A DNA stretch of 64,000 bases from NCBI GenBank assembly GCA_021203365.1, contig JAJQBI010000030.1, forward strand, positions 1-64,000, read 5' to 3'. The stretch comes from Clostridiales bacterium. Its GTDB lineage: Bacteria; Bacillota; Clostridia; Lachnospirales; Lachnospiraceae. Of this stretch, positions 38,301 through 45,404 are shown piece after piece. The translations under genes and the position numbers were made by a program. Below the pieces are notes generated by a model that searched no databases, was not told where the DNA came from, and worked only from the letters and a program-made list of their open reading frames with translations. Position 1 is the first letter of the stretch, and every line of letters starts with the position of its first letter.

Positions 38301-38956
38301 CGTATTTTCCCGTCGCGAAGCTCCACGATACGCGTGGCATATTGCCGGGCCAGCTCCGGATTGTGGGTAACCATAACCACCAGGCGGTCTTTGGCCACCT
38401 CCCCCAGAAGGTCCATGACCTGTACGCTGGTTGTGCTGTCAAGAGCCCCGGTGGGCTCGTCCGCCAGGAGGATATCCGGGTCGTTGGCCAGCGCCCGGGC
38501 GATGGCGACTCTCTGCATCTGCCCTCCGGAAAGCTGATTGGGCCTTTTATTTATCTGTTCTCCGAGGCCCACCTGATCCAGGGCCGCCTTCGCCCGCCTG
38601 CGCCTCTCTCCCTTCCCCACACCGGAGATGGTCAGCGCCAGCTCCACATTGGAGAGAAGGGTCTGATGGGGAATCAGATTATAGCTCTGAAAGACAAAGC
38701 CGATGGTATGATTCCGGTAGGAGTCCCAGTCCCGATCCTTATATTTTTTTGTGGAAATCCCGTTAATGATCAGATCTCCACTGTCGTACTGATCCAGTCC
38801 GCCGATAATGTTCAGAAGTGTCGTCTTCCCGGATCCGCTGGGCCCGAGAATCGCAACAAACTCATTGTCCCTCAAATTAAGACTTACATCATCCAGCGCC
38901 TTCTGCACCAGATTTCCGGTTCGATACTCTTTATGGATATTCTGAACCTGAAGCAA
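35315..38956 (-). CDS. Giant one-piece ABC exporter (MacB/FtsX-type ATPase-permease fusion)
   Basis: 1213 residues. 1-235 is the ATPase (Walker A GPSGSGKTTL, signature LSGGQMQRV, Walker B DILLADEPTGALDS, H-loop VTHNP). TM1 is at about 265-285 and the remaining three spans at about 1077-1102, 1133-1158 and 1176-1198, with the FtsX signature YISVLERKKEIGILRAIGASKG. Between TM1 and TM2 lies an unusually large extracellular region (288-1075). It holds a Leu/Ser/Asp-rich zone (625-705, SSLDLSSLPDF-like) and three related helical units at about 715-787, 802-860 and 864-890. MacB-type pumps work as dimers in mechanotransmission or export. The substrate is unknown. No separate kinase/regulator pair adjoins. 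Confidence 0.87.
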   Translation of the reverse strand: MLQVQNIHKEYRTGNLVQKALDDVSLNLRDNEFVAILGPSGSGKTTLLNIIGGLDQYDSGDLIINGISTKKYKDRDWDSYRNHTIGFVFQSYNLIPHQTLLSNVELALTISGVGKGERRRRAKAALDQVGLGEQINKRPNQLSGGQMQRVAIARALANDPDILLADEPTGALDSTTSVQVMDLLGEVAKDRLVVMVTHNPELARQYATRIVELRDGKIRSDTDPYVVDTDSGKPPEHRNMGKSYMHFWTSVALSFNNLRTKKARTLLTAFAGSIGIIGIALILALSTGVNDYIASIEEDTLTGYPLQISSTGFDLTSLFVGTGTASGDEEEEDSGVINVSAMITTMFSKMDSNDLAALKDYLDSGESGIEPYVRAVEYSYDVVPQIYSQSDNDIRQVNPDSSFSSLGIGSGSSASSLMSSMMSTDVFYQLPETEELYEDQYQLMAGHWPESYDELVLVLNSDGSISDFLLYTLGLRDAVELDEMVRQFVDGEDVETPENIGTYTYEDVMGTTFRLVNAADYYEYDDEYGVWTDKSGNTEYMEELVEEGEELSIVGIVQAEKENSGILSSGIYYLSSLPVHVAEVAAESEAVQEQLADPDTNIFTGEAFGETSEESSFDMESLVSIDEDALAEAFSFDTDSLSTAFSGSSLDLSDALSMDFDMSSLDLSSLPDFSSLTLELPDLPEMDLSGLLEGVTIDLSSLDLSSVASGLMTGYEEYLKENFGTDYTSLEDSFFSYLSSASAQEILRADIMEIWAAGEGITVSTEQLDALVADILNSYLAYIEANGGNTGGNASGSDASLDYVSFLQSYLGTSEAQNLIQNWIARNVSVNDVTVTHEQLQKVLSDLVEGYNEYAEENEGLGTSDLAETFMAYLETDSASEILTQTVMSALDTDAIATQISGQIGTMLEEYMTSAMASYGETLSSTLESQMTSAMTQIMSQVMSQLTTGLSSSIESAMTEMVSSLSVSLEDAMGIDADSFMEAFTFNMDSDDLTELLVSMSSAVSSTYEGNLENLGYSDFSTPSEIDIYSADFESKDQVTEILDAYNASMEEEGNEAQVITYTDTVGTLMSSVTEIINLISYVLIAFVAISLVVSSIMIGVITYISVLERKKEIGILRAIGASKGNISQVFNAETGIIGLFAGLLGIGLALLLMIPGNALIHYFAESDEINMVLLPRYGIALVLLSVFLTLLGGLIPSRTAAKSDPVTALRTE

Positions 38957-39076
38957 TCGCCTGTCACCTTCTTTTATTTTTTAATACAAAATGCAGACAC
39001 CCGCAAAGCCGCTTTGAGGAAGTCTGCGTATATACATTTACATATCTTTTTCCGCTTCAGTTTTTTTAATGTGCAC

Positions 39077-39105
39077 AATATAACATATCTGAAAAAAGAG
39101 GTCAA
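39077..39105 (-). promoter_or_regulatory. Promoter of the ABC exporter gene
   Basis: Minus-strand TTGACC, 17 bases, TATATT, with an about 115-base untranslated leader. Confidence 0.65.
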
Positions 39106-39182
39106 GAGGTCAGAATATTTTTACAAAACAAAAAAGCAACCGACTTTGTTCACATGAATCCAACCTTAAAAAAAGAACGGAG

Positions 39183-39737
39183 CTACCGTGGATCCATCCG
39201 CCTCATCAGCGCGCCCCCGTTTTCCTTCAGCCACTGATTCCATTTATCATATTCCGGATACACCCGCCGCACCTCCCTGTAAAATGCCTGGGAATGGTTC
39301 ATTTCCTTTCGGTGACACAGCTCATGCACAACCACGCTGTCCACCACCTCCGGGGGCGTCAGCATGAGAAGGCAGTTAAAGTTCAGATTTCCTTTCGCAC
39401 TGCAGCTCCCCCACCGGGTTCTCTGATTGCGAATGGTAATCCTCCCGTAGGTCACACCCACAAGAGGCGCATAGTATTTTACTCTCTCCGGGATAACCTG
39501 CAGGGCCCTGTCCGCCAGCGCCTGAAGCTCCTCCATGGAAAGCCTTTCCACCGGCGGCTGATTTTTTAAAATCTCCTCCATTTTCCGGACATGGGTCTGC
39601 ACCCATTCCTGGTGTTCCGTCACATACCGGCGTACAGCCGCGTCTGACATCTGCCGGGGTGCGCGGACGATGACGCCCTCTCTGGTCACCTGTATGGCGA
39701 TGGATTTACGGTTGCTTCTGATTACCCTGTAGTTCAT
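39183..39737 (-). CDS. YgjP/UPF0758-like M48-type metal-dependent hydrolase
   Basis: A 184-residue protein of the YgjP-like metallopeptidase family (DUF45). It has the conserved RWGSCSAKGNLNFN and the zinc motif VVHELCHRKEMNHS (HExxH plus a downstream His). The start at 39737 has AGGAGGAATAAA upstream; the 35-codon longer frame runs through repeat-rich DNA. The substrate is unknown. The family is sometimes linked to restriction loci in other genomes, but nothing of that kind is nearby. Confidence 0.9.
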   Translation of the reverse strand: MNYRVIRSNRKSIAIQVTREGVIVRAPRQMSDAAVRRYVTEHQEWVQTHVRKMEEILKNQPPVERLSMEELQALADRALQVIPERVKYYAPLVGVTYGRITIRNQRTRWGSCSAKGNLNFNCLLMLTPPEVVDSVVVHELCHRKEMNHSQAFYREVRRVYPEYDKWNQWLKENGGALMRRMDPR

Positions 39738-39796
39738 TTTATTCCTCCTGACACAGCCGTCTGGTCTGCATAATGCTTGCACACCCCTGTTATACC

Positions 39797-39868
39797 AGAG
39801 AATTCCATCCAAGAGCACCCTGCGGGTGTCCGTGCTTCGCACTCCCGGATCCTGATATCATCTGCATA
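39797..39868. repeat. Interspersed repeat family A, copy 5
   Basis: GAGAATTCC, GAGCACCCTGCGGGTG, CGTGCTTCGCACTCCCGGAT, then CTGATATCAT: the long-arm form shared with the copies at 7838 and 19584. It lies in the divergent gap between the YgjP gene and the MerR gene. Confidence 0.75.
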
Positions 39869-39930
39869 TGAATACTTTACCACAAAGCTGCTGTATCGGC
39901 AAACTGAACTCCCCGAAAATCAAAAACCTT

Positions 39931-39958
39931 TTGAATCAGCTTCAAAATCTGTTATACT
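39931..39958 (+). promoter_or_regulatory. Promoter of the MerR-family gene
   Basis: TTGAAT, 16 bases, TATACT. Confidence 0.6.
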
Positions 39959-40008
39959 GAATAGACAGAATGTTTTCCAACAGACACAGAAAAGGAGCCC
40001 CACATTTT

Positions 40009-40821
40009 ATGCCAAAACGATACAAAATCAGTGAGGTTGCCCGACTTCTTGGGGTGACTCCGGAGACCATCCGCTACTATGAAAAGCTTCATCTGATCAG
40101 CCCAGTGAGAGACGACAAAACAGGATATCGGTATTACGGCACATGGGACATCCATATGCTGAACCGGGCAAGAATATATCACCAGTTTGGTTTCTCCCTG
40201 GAAAAATCCTCCGCCCTCATGGCCATGAAAACAGACCTGGAGGTGGCAGATCACCTGGAAGAGAGGGAAAAGGAGCTGGAAAATGAAATCCTGCGAAGCA
40301 TAAACCTTCTGCAGCGGATGCGGGAAAGTAAGGAAAGTATCCGGGACGCCATCCGAAGCGAGGGAACCTACCGCCTGGAGATGCGCCCCGCAATGTACCG
40401 GCTCCACACACAGAACCGGTACAAAATCGATGAACGCAGGCCGGTTGTGGAACTCATGTACCTCTGGGAGCTGGATGCGGCCTTTATGGATTCCAGCGCG
40501 CTTTTCCGGCTGGAGGATGTTTATAAGGGGAATCCGGATTTTTCCTTCGGACTGGTGGTAAGTGAGGCCTACGCCGAATACCTGGGAATTCAGGCCTCCC
40601 AGTATGTGGAGTATTTTCCATCCGTCCTGTGTCTCTATACGTCCATGTCCAGCCGGGATAACGTCAACCAGACCGGAGAACGCTACCAGCCGGTCCTGCA
40701 GGAGATGAAACGGCGGGGGCTGAAGCCGGGAGGCGATATCCTGACCCGGGTTGTGGTCATGCGAAGGCCGGACGACGAATATTTTAATTTTCACCAGGTA
40801 TGGGTGCCCGTACAGATGTAA
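40009..40821 (+). CDS. MerR-family transcriptional regulator with effector domain
   Basis: 270 residues. The winged-helix DNA-binding domain (YKISEVARLLGVTPETIRYYEKLHL, residues 4-28, then GYRYYGTWDI) leads to a coiled coil (about 75-115) and an about 150-residue C-terminal ligand domain. The latter resembles GyrI/BmrR-like small-molecule sensors in position, though I see no diagnostic motif. It is followed by the SDR and MFS genes. The SDR promoter has the 19-bp spacer that MerR proteins correct by DNA distortion, so this protein is the likely activator. The start at 40009 is preceded by AAAGGAG. Confidence 0.88.
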   Translation: MPKRYKISEVARLLGVTPETIRYYEKLHLISPVRDDKTGYRYYGTWDIHMLNRARIYHQFGFSLEKSSALMAMKTDLEVADHLEEREKELENEILRSINLLQRMRESKESIRDAIRSEGTYRLEMRPAMYRLHTQNRYKIDERRPVVELMYLWELDAAFMDSSALFRLEDVYKGNPDFSFGLVVSEAYAEYLGIQASQYVEYFPSVLCLYTSMSSRDNVNQTGERYQPVLQEMKRRGLKPGGDILTRVVVMRRPDDEYFNFHQVWVPVQM

Positions 40822-40850
40822 GGGCGCCCCTTTTTTTGTTAATTTTTTCA

Positions 40851-40882
40851 CTTGACTTTAAAACCATTTCAAGCTTTACAGT
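40851..40882 (+). promoter_or_regulatory. MerR-type promoter and operator ahead of the SDR gene
   Basis: TTGACT (40852-40857) and TACAGT (40877-40882) are 19 bases apart, the hallmark of MerR-activated promoters. The dyad CTTGA (40851-40855)/TCAAG (40869-40873) overlaps the -35 box and the spacer. Confidence 0.7.
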
Positions 40883-40969
40883 GTACCCATGGAAATCGAA
40901 CCGGCTTTTTCCGGCCGGAAAGCGGAACGGTTTCGAAAACAGAAAAACATCAGAGAAGGAGAAAATAAA

Positions 40970-41746
40970 ATGCAGGAACGCAAAGTGGTCTTAATTACAG
41001 GCGGAGCCATGGGACAGGGAAGAGCCCACGCTCTGAAATACGCGGAAAACGGATTTGACGTAGTGCTGGCGGATATGCTGGACCCGGAGCATGAGACCTT
41101 CCAGGAAACCATAAGCAATGTCAGGGAAAAGGGCGCAGAGGTTCTGGCGGTGAAAACCAATGTCTGCAGCACAGAAGACATGGAAGGCCTTTTTGCCGCG
41201 GCCTGGGAAAAATTCGGACGGATCGATGTGGTAATCGCCAACGCAGGCGTGATTAACTTCGGTTACACCTGGGAACTGACAGACGAGCAGGTAGAAAAGG
41301 TGATCAACATCGACCTGATCGGCACCTGGCGGACGGACAAATACGCAGCCCTTTACATGCAGAAGCAGGGCTTTGGCCGTATTATCAATATCTCCTCCAC
41401 TTCCGGCCTGTACGGAACCCCGCAGCTGGCCACCTACTGCATGGCAAAATGGGGCGTGCTGGGACTGACAAAGACGCTGGCCAAGGAGCTGAAGGGAAAG
41501 GGAATCACAGTCAACGCCCTGTGTCCCACCAAGGTAAAAACACCCATGTGTGAAACACCGTCTTATGTGAAATTTATCAACGAACTGACCGGCAATGATT
41601 TTAAAAACTATCAGGAAATGTACGAGGGAGTTCCCTTCCTGGATGTGAAAGACATCTCCGAGATGGTATACTGGCTGGGAACCAGCCCTGTGGCGGATAA
41701 GTTTACTGGCCGCGAAGTAGCTCTGGATCTGGGAACGCTTCTGTAA
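40970..41746 (+). CDS. Short-chain dehydrogenase/reductase, mycofactocin-type SDR-like
   Basis: A 258-residue classical SDR. The cofactor loop TGGAMGQGR (10-18) resembles the GQGR variant of mycofactocin-coupled or carveol-type SDRs. Asp35 at the end of the second strand predicts NAD(H). NAGV is at 91-94, catalytic Ser around 143 (INISSTSG), Tyr156 and Lys160 (TYCMAKWG). The substrate is unknown; secondary alcohols, terpenoids, sterols or bile-acid hydroxyls are all possible and not decided by sequence. It starts at 40970 after AGAGAAGGAG. It probably forms a unit with the MFS gene 138 bases downstream. No mycofactocin genes are in the window. Confidence 0.88.
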   Translation: MQERKVVLITGGAMGQGRAHALKYAENGFDVVLADMLDPEHETFQETISNVREKGAEVLAVKTNVCSTEDMEGLFAAAWEKFGRIDVVIANAGVINFGYTWELTDEQVEKVINIDLIGTWRTDKYAALYMQKQGFGRIINISSTSGLYGTPQLATYCMAKWGVLGLTKTLAKELKGKGITVNALCPTKVKTPMCETPSYVKFINELTGNDFKNYQEMYEGVPFLDVKDISEMVYWLGTSPVADKFTGREVALDLGTLL

Positions 41747-41884
41747 TTCTGCAGGAAATTCCAGGAGAAATTTCCCAAAGTCTCTTTGATTTCCCGGAAA
41801 AAAGTCGGAATACACTGCTAAAAAATTAACAATATTCAACCCAAAAAGTCTGAAACGATTTTAAAGTTTAAGGAGGAAATACCA

Positions 41885-43105
41885 ATGACAATCACAAAAG
41901 CAACTCGCTGGAGAGTGTTTGCCGGTGTATGGCTTCAGAGTCTTTTCACCTCAGCCACCGCCTACTTCAGCCTGTTCTGCATCCCACTGACCACCAAATT
42001 CGGCTGGAGCGATTCGGACTTCGCCCTGGCCTACACCATTTATATGTTCGTATACAGTGCCGTGGGCTTTATCGGCGGTTCCCTGGCCGAGAAGCTCAGT
42101 CCCAGAGTCACGATCTACATCGGCCTCGGACTGTTCGCCGGCGGCTGGTTCCTCACCGGCTTCGCGGCCACCATCCCCCAGCTTTACATTTTCTACGGGC
42201 TGATCGCCGGCGCGGGCGGCGGCATGATTTACCCCGCCTGCCTTCCCACCGCTCTGAAATGGTTCCCCGACCGCTCCGGCTCCATCTCCGGTCTGGTGCA
42301 GGCCGGCGCCTCCTGCGGCCCCTTTATCATGAGTCCCATTGCCCAGAAGCTTATCGAGGTTTACGGTGCGCAGATGACCTGCCGTATTCTGGGAGTGGTG
42401 TTCCTGATCGGTGTGGGCGCGGTGGCCTGGATGATCGTTCCCTGCCCGGACGGCTGGATCCCTGAAGGATGGACGCCCAGCGCCTCCCAGAGCCAGATGC
42501 TGAAAACGAAGGACTATAATATCCCGCAGATGTGCAAAACTTCAGTATTCTGGGTTCTGCTTCTTATGTTTATCTTTGCCAACGCTGCCGGAACCATGAT
42601 GGTATCCTTTACAAGCCCCATCGCCCAGCGTCAGGTGGGCCAGTCCGCCATGACCGCGGCACTGTGCGTATCCATTATGACCCTTGCAAATATGTGCGGA
42701 CGGATCGGCTTCGGCTTTATCTATGACATTTTAAAAGGCTGGAACAGTCTGATTCTGCTTATGGTCATAAACGGAATCTCCATGCTGATGCTGACACAGG
42801 CCTCCACGCTGCCGTTTTTCATTGTATGCATTGTGCTGGTGGGCTTCTCCTTCGGCGGACTTCTGGTGGTCTTCGCCCCCATGGTTCGAATGATCTTCGG
42901 TTCCAAATATTATAACCGGAACTACGGACTGATCTTTATCGGCTACGGAATCGGCGCCTTTATAGGGCCCAAGCTCAGCGCTTATTTCTACGATACTACC
43001 GGCCAGTATACCATGGGCTTCATCGGCTCCGCCGTTCTGGCCGCGGCAGCCATTGTTCTGATCCTTGTTGCCCGCAAAATGGCAGACAGAATGGCCGCGG
43101 CGTAA
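41885..43105 (+). CDS. MFS transporter, oxalate/formate-antiporter (OFA)-like
   Basis: A 406-residue membrane protein with 12 predicted spans. Motifs such as TKFGWSDSDFALAYTIYMF, the A-loop GGSLAEKLSPR, GAGGGMIYPACLPTALKWFPDRSG and FVAPMVRMIFGSKYYNRNYG-like YGLIFIGYGIGAFIGP place it in the OFA/monocarboxylate branch. It would import the SDR substrate or export its product. AGGAGGAAATACC lies before the ATG. Ends at a bidirectional terminator. Confidence 0.9.
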   Translation: MTITKATRWRVFAGVWLQSLFTSATAYFSLFCIPLTTKFGWSDSDFALAYTIYMFVYSAVGFIGGSLAEKLSPRVTIYIGLGLFAGGWFLTGFAATIPQLYIFYGLIAGAGGGMIYPACLPTALKWFPDRSGSISGLVQAGASCGPFIMSPIAQKLIEVYGAQMTCRILGVVFLIGVGAVAWMIVPCPDGWIPEGWTPSASQSQMLKTKDYNIPQMCKTSVFWVLLLMFIFANAAGTMMVSFTSPIAQRQVGQSAMTAALCVSIMTLANMCGRIGFGFIYDILKGWNSLILLMVINGISMLMLTQASTLPFFIVCIVLVGFSFGGLLVVFAPMVRMIFGSKYYNRNYGLIFIGYGIGAFIGPKLSAYFYDTTGQYTMGFIGSAVLAAAAIVLILVARKMADRMAAA

Positions 43106-43140
43106 AACCTCACGGAAGTATAACAGCTTCGCCATTAAAA

Positions 43141-43173
43141 AACACCCGGAAGTTTACGATTCCGGGTGTTTTT
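43141..43173. terminator. Bidirectional terminator between MFS gene and ilvA
   Basis: AACACCCGGAA/TTCCGGGTGTT stem with A and T runs at both ends. Confidence 0.88.
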
Positions 43174-43197
43174 CTATACAATAGCACATGATCTCAT

Positions 43198-44409
43198 TCA
43201 CAGGCTGGCGCGGATCACCTTAGGCCTGCAGCCGGAATCCTCCAGGGCGCGCACGATCTGATTCTTGTGCTCGGTTCCAAAGGTCTCCAGAGTAATCTTA
43301 AGTTCCACCGCCGCGTTTCGGTTGGTGGTGACGAACTGGTTGTGGTCCAGTTTGATCACGTTGCCCTGGTTCTCCGCGATAATGGAGGCCACACGCACCA
43401 GCTCGCCGGGCTTATCCGGGATCAGTACGGACACGGTAAAGATCCGGTCTCTCTGGATCAGCCCGTGCTGCACCACGGAGGACATGGTGATCACGTCCAT
43501 GTTTCCGCCGCTCAAAATGGAGACAATTTTTTTGTTCTTCACATCCATGTGGCGGAGGGCTGCCACGGTGAGCAGTCCGGAGTTCTCCACAATCATCTTG
43601 TGATTCTCCACCATATCCAGGAAGGCTTCGATGAGCTCGTCATCCTCCACAGTGATGATTCCGTCCAGATTCTCCTGAAGATAAGGGAAAATCTTTTCTC
43701 CCGGAGTCTGCACCGCCGTGCCGTCTGCAATGGTATTCACACTGGGAATGGTCACAACCTCCCCCTTGGCCAGGGATGCCTTCAGGCAGGCCGCGCCGGC
43801 AGGTTCCACTCCGATCACCTGGATATGGGGATTCAGAAGCTTTGCCAGAGTGGAAACTCCGGCCGCCAGGCCGCCGCCGCCCACAGGCACCAGGATGTAT
43901 TCCACCAGGGGAAGCTCCTGGATGATCTCCATGGCAATGGTTCCCTGTCCGGTGGCCACCGCCAGATCGTCAAAAGGATGTATAAAGGTATAGCCCTTCT
44001 CCTGGGCCAGCTCCTGTGCATGGGCACAGGCCTGGTCATAGACATCTCCGTAGAGGATCACCTCTGCGCCGTAGTCCCGGGTGCGCTCAACCTTAATCAG
44101 CGGCGTAGTGGTGGGCATAACGATCACCGCCTTTACCCCGTATTTCTGCGCGGCATAAGCCACGCCCTGGGCGTGATTTCCCGCAGAGGCGGCAATAAGC
44201 CCCCGGCTTCTCTCCTCATCTGTGAGGGTGCTGATCTTATAGTAGGCCCCCCGGACCTTATACGCGCCGGTGCGCTGCATATTCTCCGGCTTAAAATAAA
44301 CCCGGTTGCCGGTCAGTTCGGAAAAATAGCTGCTCTTGATCAGCTTCGTCTCCTGGGTTACCTGTTTTACAATCTCCGATGCCTGTTCAAAGCTTTCCAG
44401 TGTAAGCAT
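43198..44409 (-). CDS. ilvA: Threonine ammonia-lyase (threonine dehydratase)
   Basis: A 403-residue PLP enzyme converting threonine to 2-oxobutanoate. PLP lysine Lys51 is in RTGAYKVRGAYYK; the phosphate loop is VGGGGLAAG. A C-terminal ACT-like domain (about 325-403, VLIPDKPGELVRVASIIAE) marks the single-ACT TdcB/YgkA-like form rather than the two-ACT IlvA. It can serve isoleucine synthesis with the ilv genes here, or threonine catabolism towards propionate. It follows ftsY by 39 bases. Confidence 0.95.
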   Translation of the reverse strand: MLTLESFEQASEIVKQVTQETKLIKSSYFSELTGNRVYFKPENMQRTGAYKVRGAYYKISTLTDEERSRGLIAASAGNHAQGVAYAAQKYGVKAVIVMPTTTPLIKVERTRDYGAEVILYGDVYDQACAHAQELAQEKGYTFIHPFDDLAVATGQGTIAMEIIQELPLVEYILVPVGGGGLAAGVSTLAKLLNPHIQVIGVEPAGAACLKASLAKGEVVTIPSVNTIADGTAVQTPGEKIFPYLQENLDGIITVEDDELIEAFLDMVENHKMIVENSGLLTVAALRHMDVKNKKIVSILSGGNMDVITMSSVVQHGLIQRDRIFTVSVLIPDKPGELVRVASIIAENQGNVIKLDHNQFVTTNRNAAVELKITLETFGTEHKNQIVRALEDSGCRPKVIRASL

Positions 44410-44448
44410 GAATACGGGTCTCTCCTTTCTCTCCTTGTCTGTTCCTGT

Positions 44449-45393
44449 TTATTCCGGACTCTCTTCCCGGTTAAAAAGCGCATTTACAAAGGAATCCGCA
44501 TCAAATTTCTGCAGATCGTCAATTTTCTCTCCCACGCCGATGTATTTCACGGGAATGTCAAGCTCCGACTGAATCGCCACAGCGATCCCTCCCTTGGCGG
44601 TCCCGTCCAGCTTCGTCAGAATGATGCCGTTCACATTGGCCACCTCGGCAAACTGCCGGGCCTGTACCAGGGCGTTCTGTCCGGTGGTTCCGTCCAGAAC
44701 CACCAGAGTCTCCAGATAAGCCTGGGGGTACTCTCTCTCCAGGATCCGGTAAATTTTCCGAAGCTCCTCCATCAGATTTTTCTTATTGTGCAGCCGTCCC
44801 GCCGTGTCACAGATCAGCACATCCGCGTTCCGCGCCTTCGCCGCGGCCACCGCGTCATAGACCACAGACGCCGGGTCCGCTCCGGACTGACCGCCGATGA
44901 TCTCCACACCCGCCCGGTTTGCCCATTCGGTCAGCTGCTCTCCCGCCGCCGCCCGGAAGGTATCCGCCGCGGCCAGAATCACCTTTTTCCCCTGATCCTT
45001 CAGAAGGCCGGCAAGCTTTCCCACAGAGGTGGTTTTTCCCACGCCGTTGACACCGATCACGAGAATCACGGATTTCCGGTTTTCAAACTCATACTGGGTT
45101 TCCTGATCCACATACATCTGTTCCCGGATGCTGTCAATCAGAAGATCCTTGCACTCCTTCGGATCCCGGATATGCTTTTCCTCCACCTGCTGCTTCAGTT
45201 TATCCAGAATGGACGTGGTGGCATTGATTCCAATGTCCCCCATGATCAGGATTTCCTCCAGCTCCTCATAAAAATCCTCGTCTATGCTGGAGTAGCCGCT
45301 GAAAATGGAATCAAATCCCGCCACAATATTGTTCCTTGTCTTCGTCAGACCGCTGACCAGACGTTTAAAAAATCCTTTTTTCTCCTCTGCCAT
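44449..45393 (-). CDS. ftsY: Signal recognition particle receptor FtsY
   Basis: A 314-residue SRP-receptor GTPase. The N domain (about 1-95) is followed by the G domain: G1 GVNGVGKTTSVGKLA, DTFRAAAGEQLTEW, DTAGRLHNKKNLMEEL, TKLDGTAKGG. The acidic A domain is almost absent, as in Firmicutes. I start at 45393 (MAEEKKGFF) eight bases after AGGAG; the GTG three codons earlier overlaps that site. It is twelve bases from the smc stop. Confidence 0.97.
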   Translation of the reverse strand: MAEEKKGFFKRLVSGLTKTRNNIVAGFDSIFSGYSSIDEDFYEELEEILIMGDIGINATTSILDKLKQQVEEKHIRDPKECKDLLIDSIREQMYVDQETQYEFENRKSVILVIGVNGVGKTTSVGKLAGLLKDQGKKVILAAADTFRAAAGEQLTEWANRAGVEIIGGQSGADPASVVYDAVAAAKARNADVLICDTAGRLHNKKNLMEELRKIYRILEREYPQAYLETLVVLDGTTGQNALVQARQFAEVANVNGIILTKLDGTAKGGIAVAIQSELDIPVKYIGVGEKIDDLQKFDADSFVNALFNREESPE

Positions 45394-45404
45394 CTGATTC
45401 ACTC

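Noticed and set aside
37217-39157. 646-codon plus-strand frame opposite the ABC exporter
   Set aside because: Antisense shadow; the minus-strand frame has all ABC and FtsX motifs.
39183-43105. Defence island (YgjP-like hydrolase, Uma2 nuclease, SDR/MFS region)
   Set aside because: The Uma2 gene is 30 kb away, and no restriction, toxin-antitoxin or phage-defence partner genes are adjacent.
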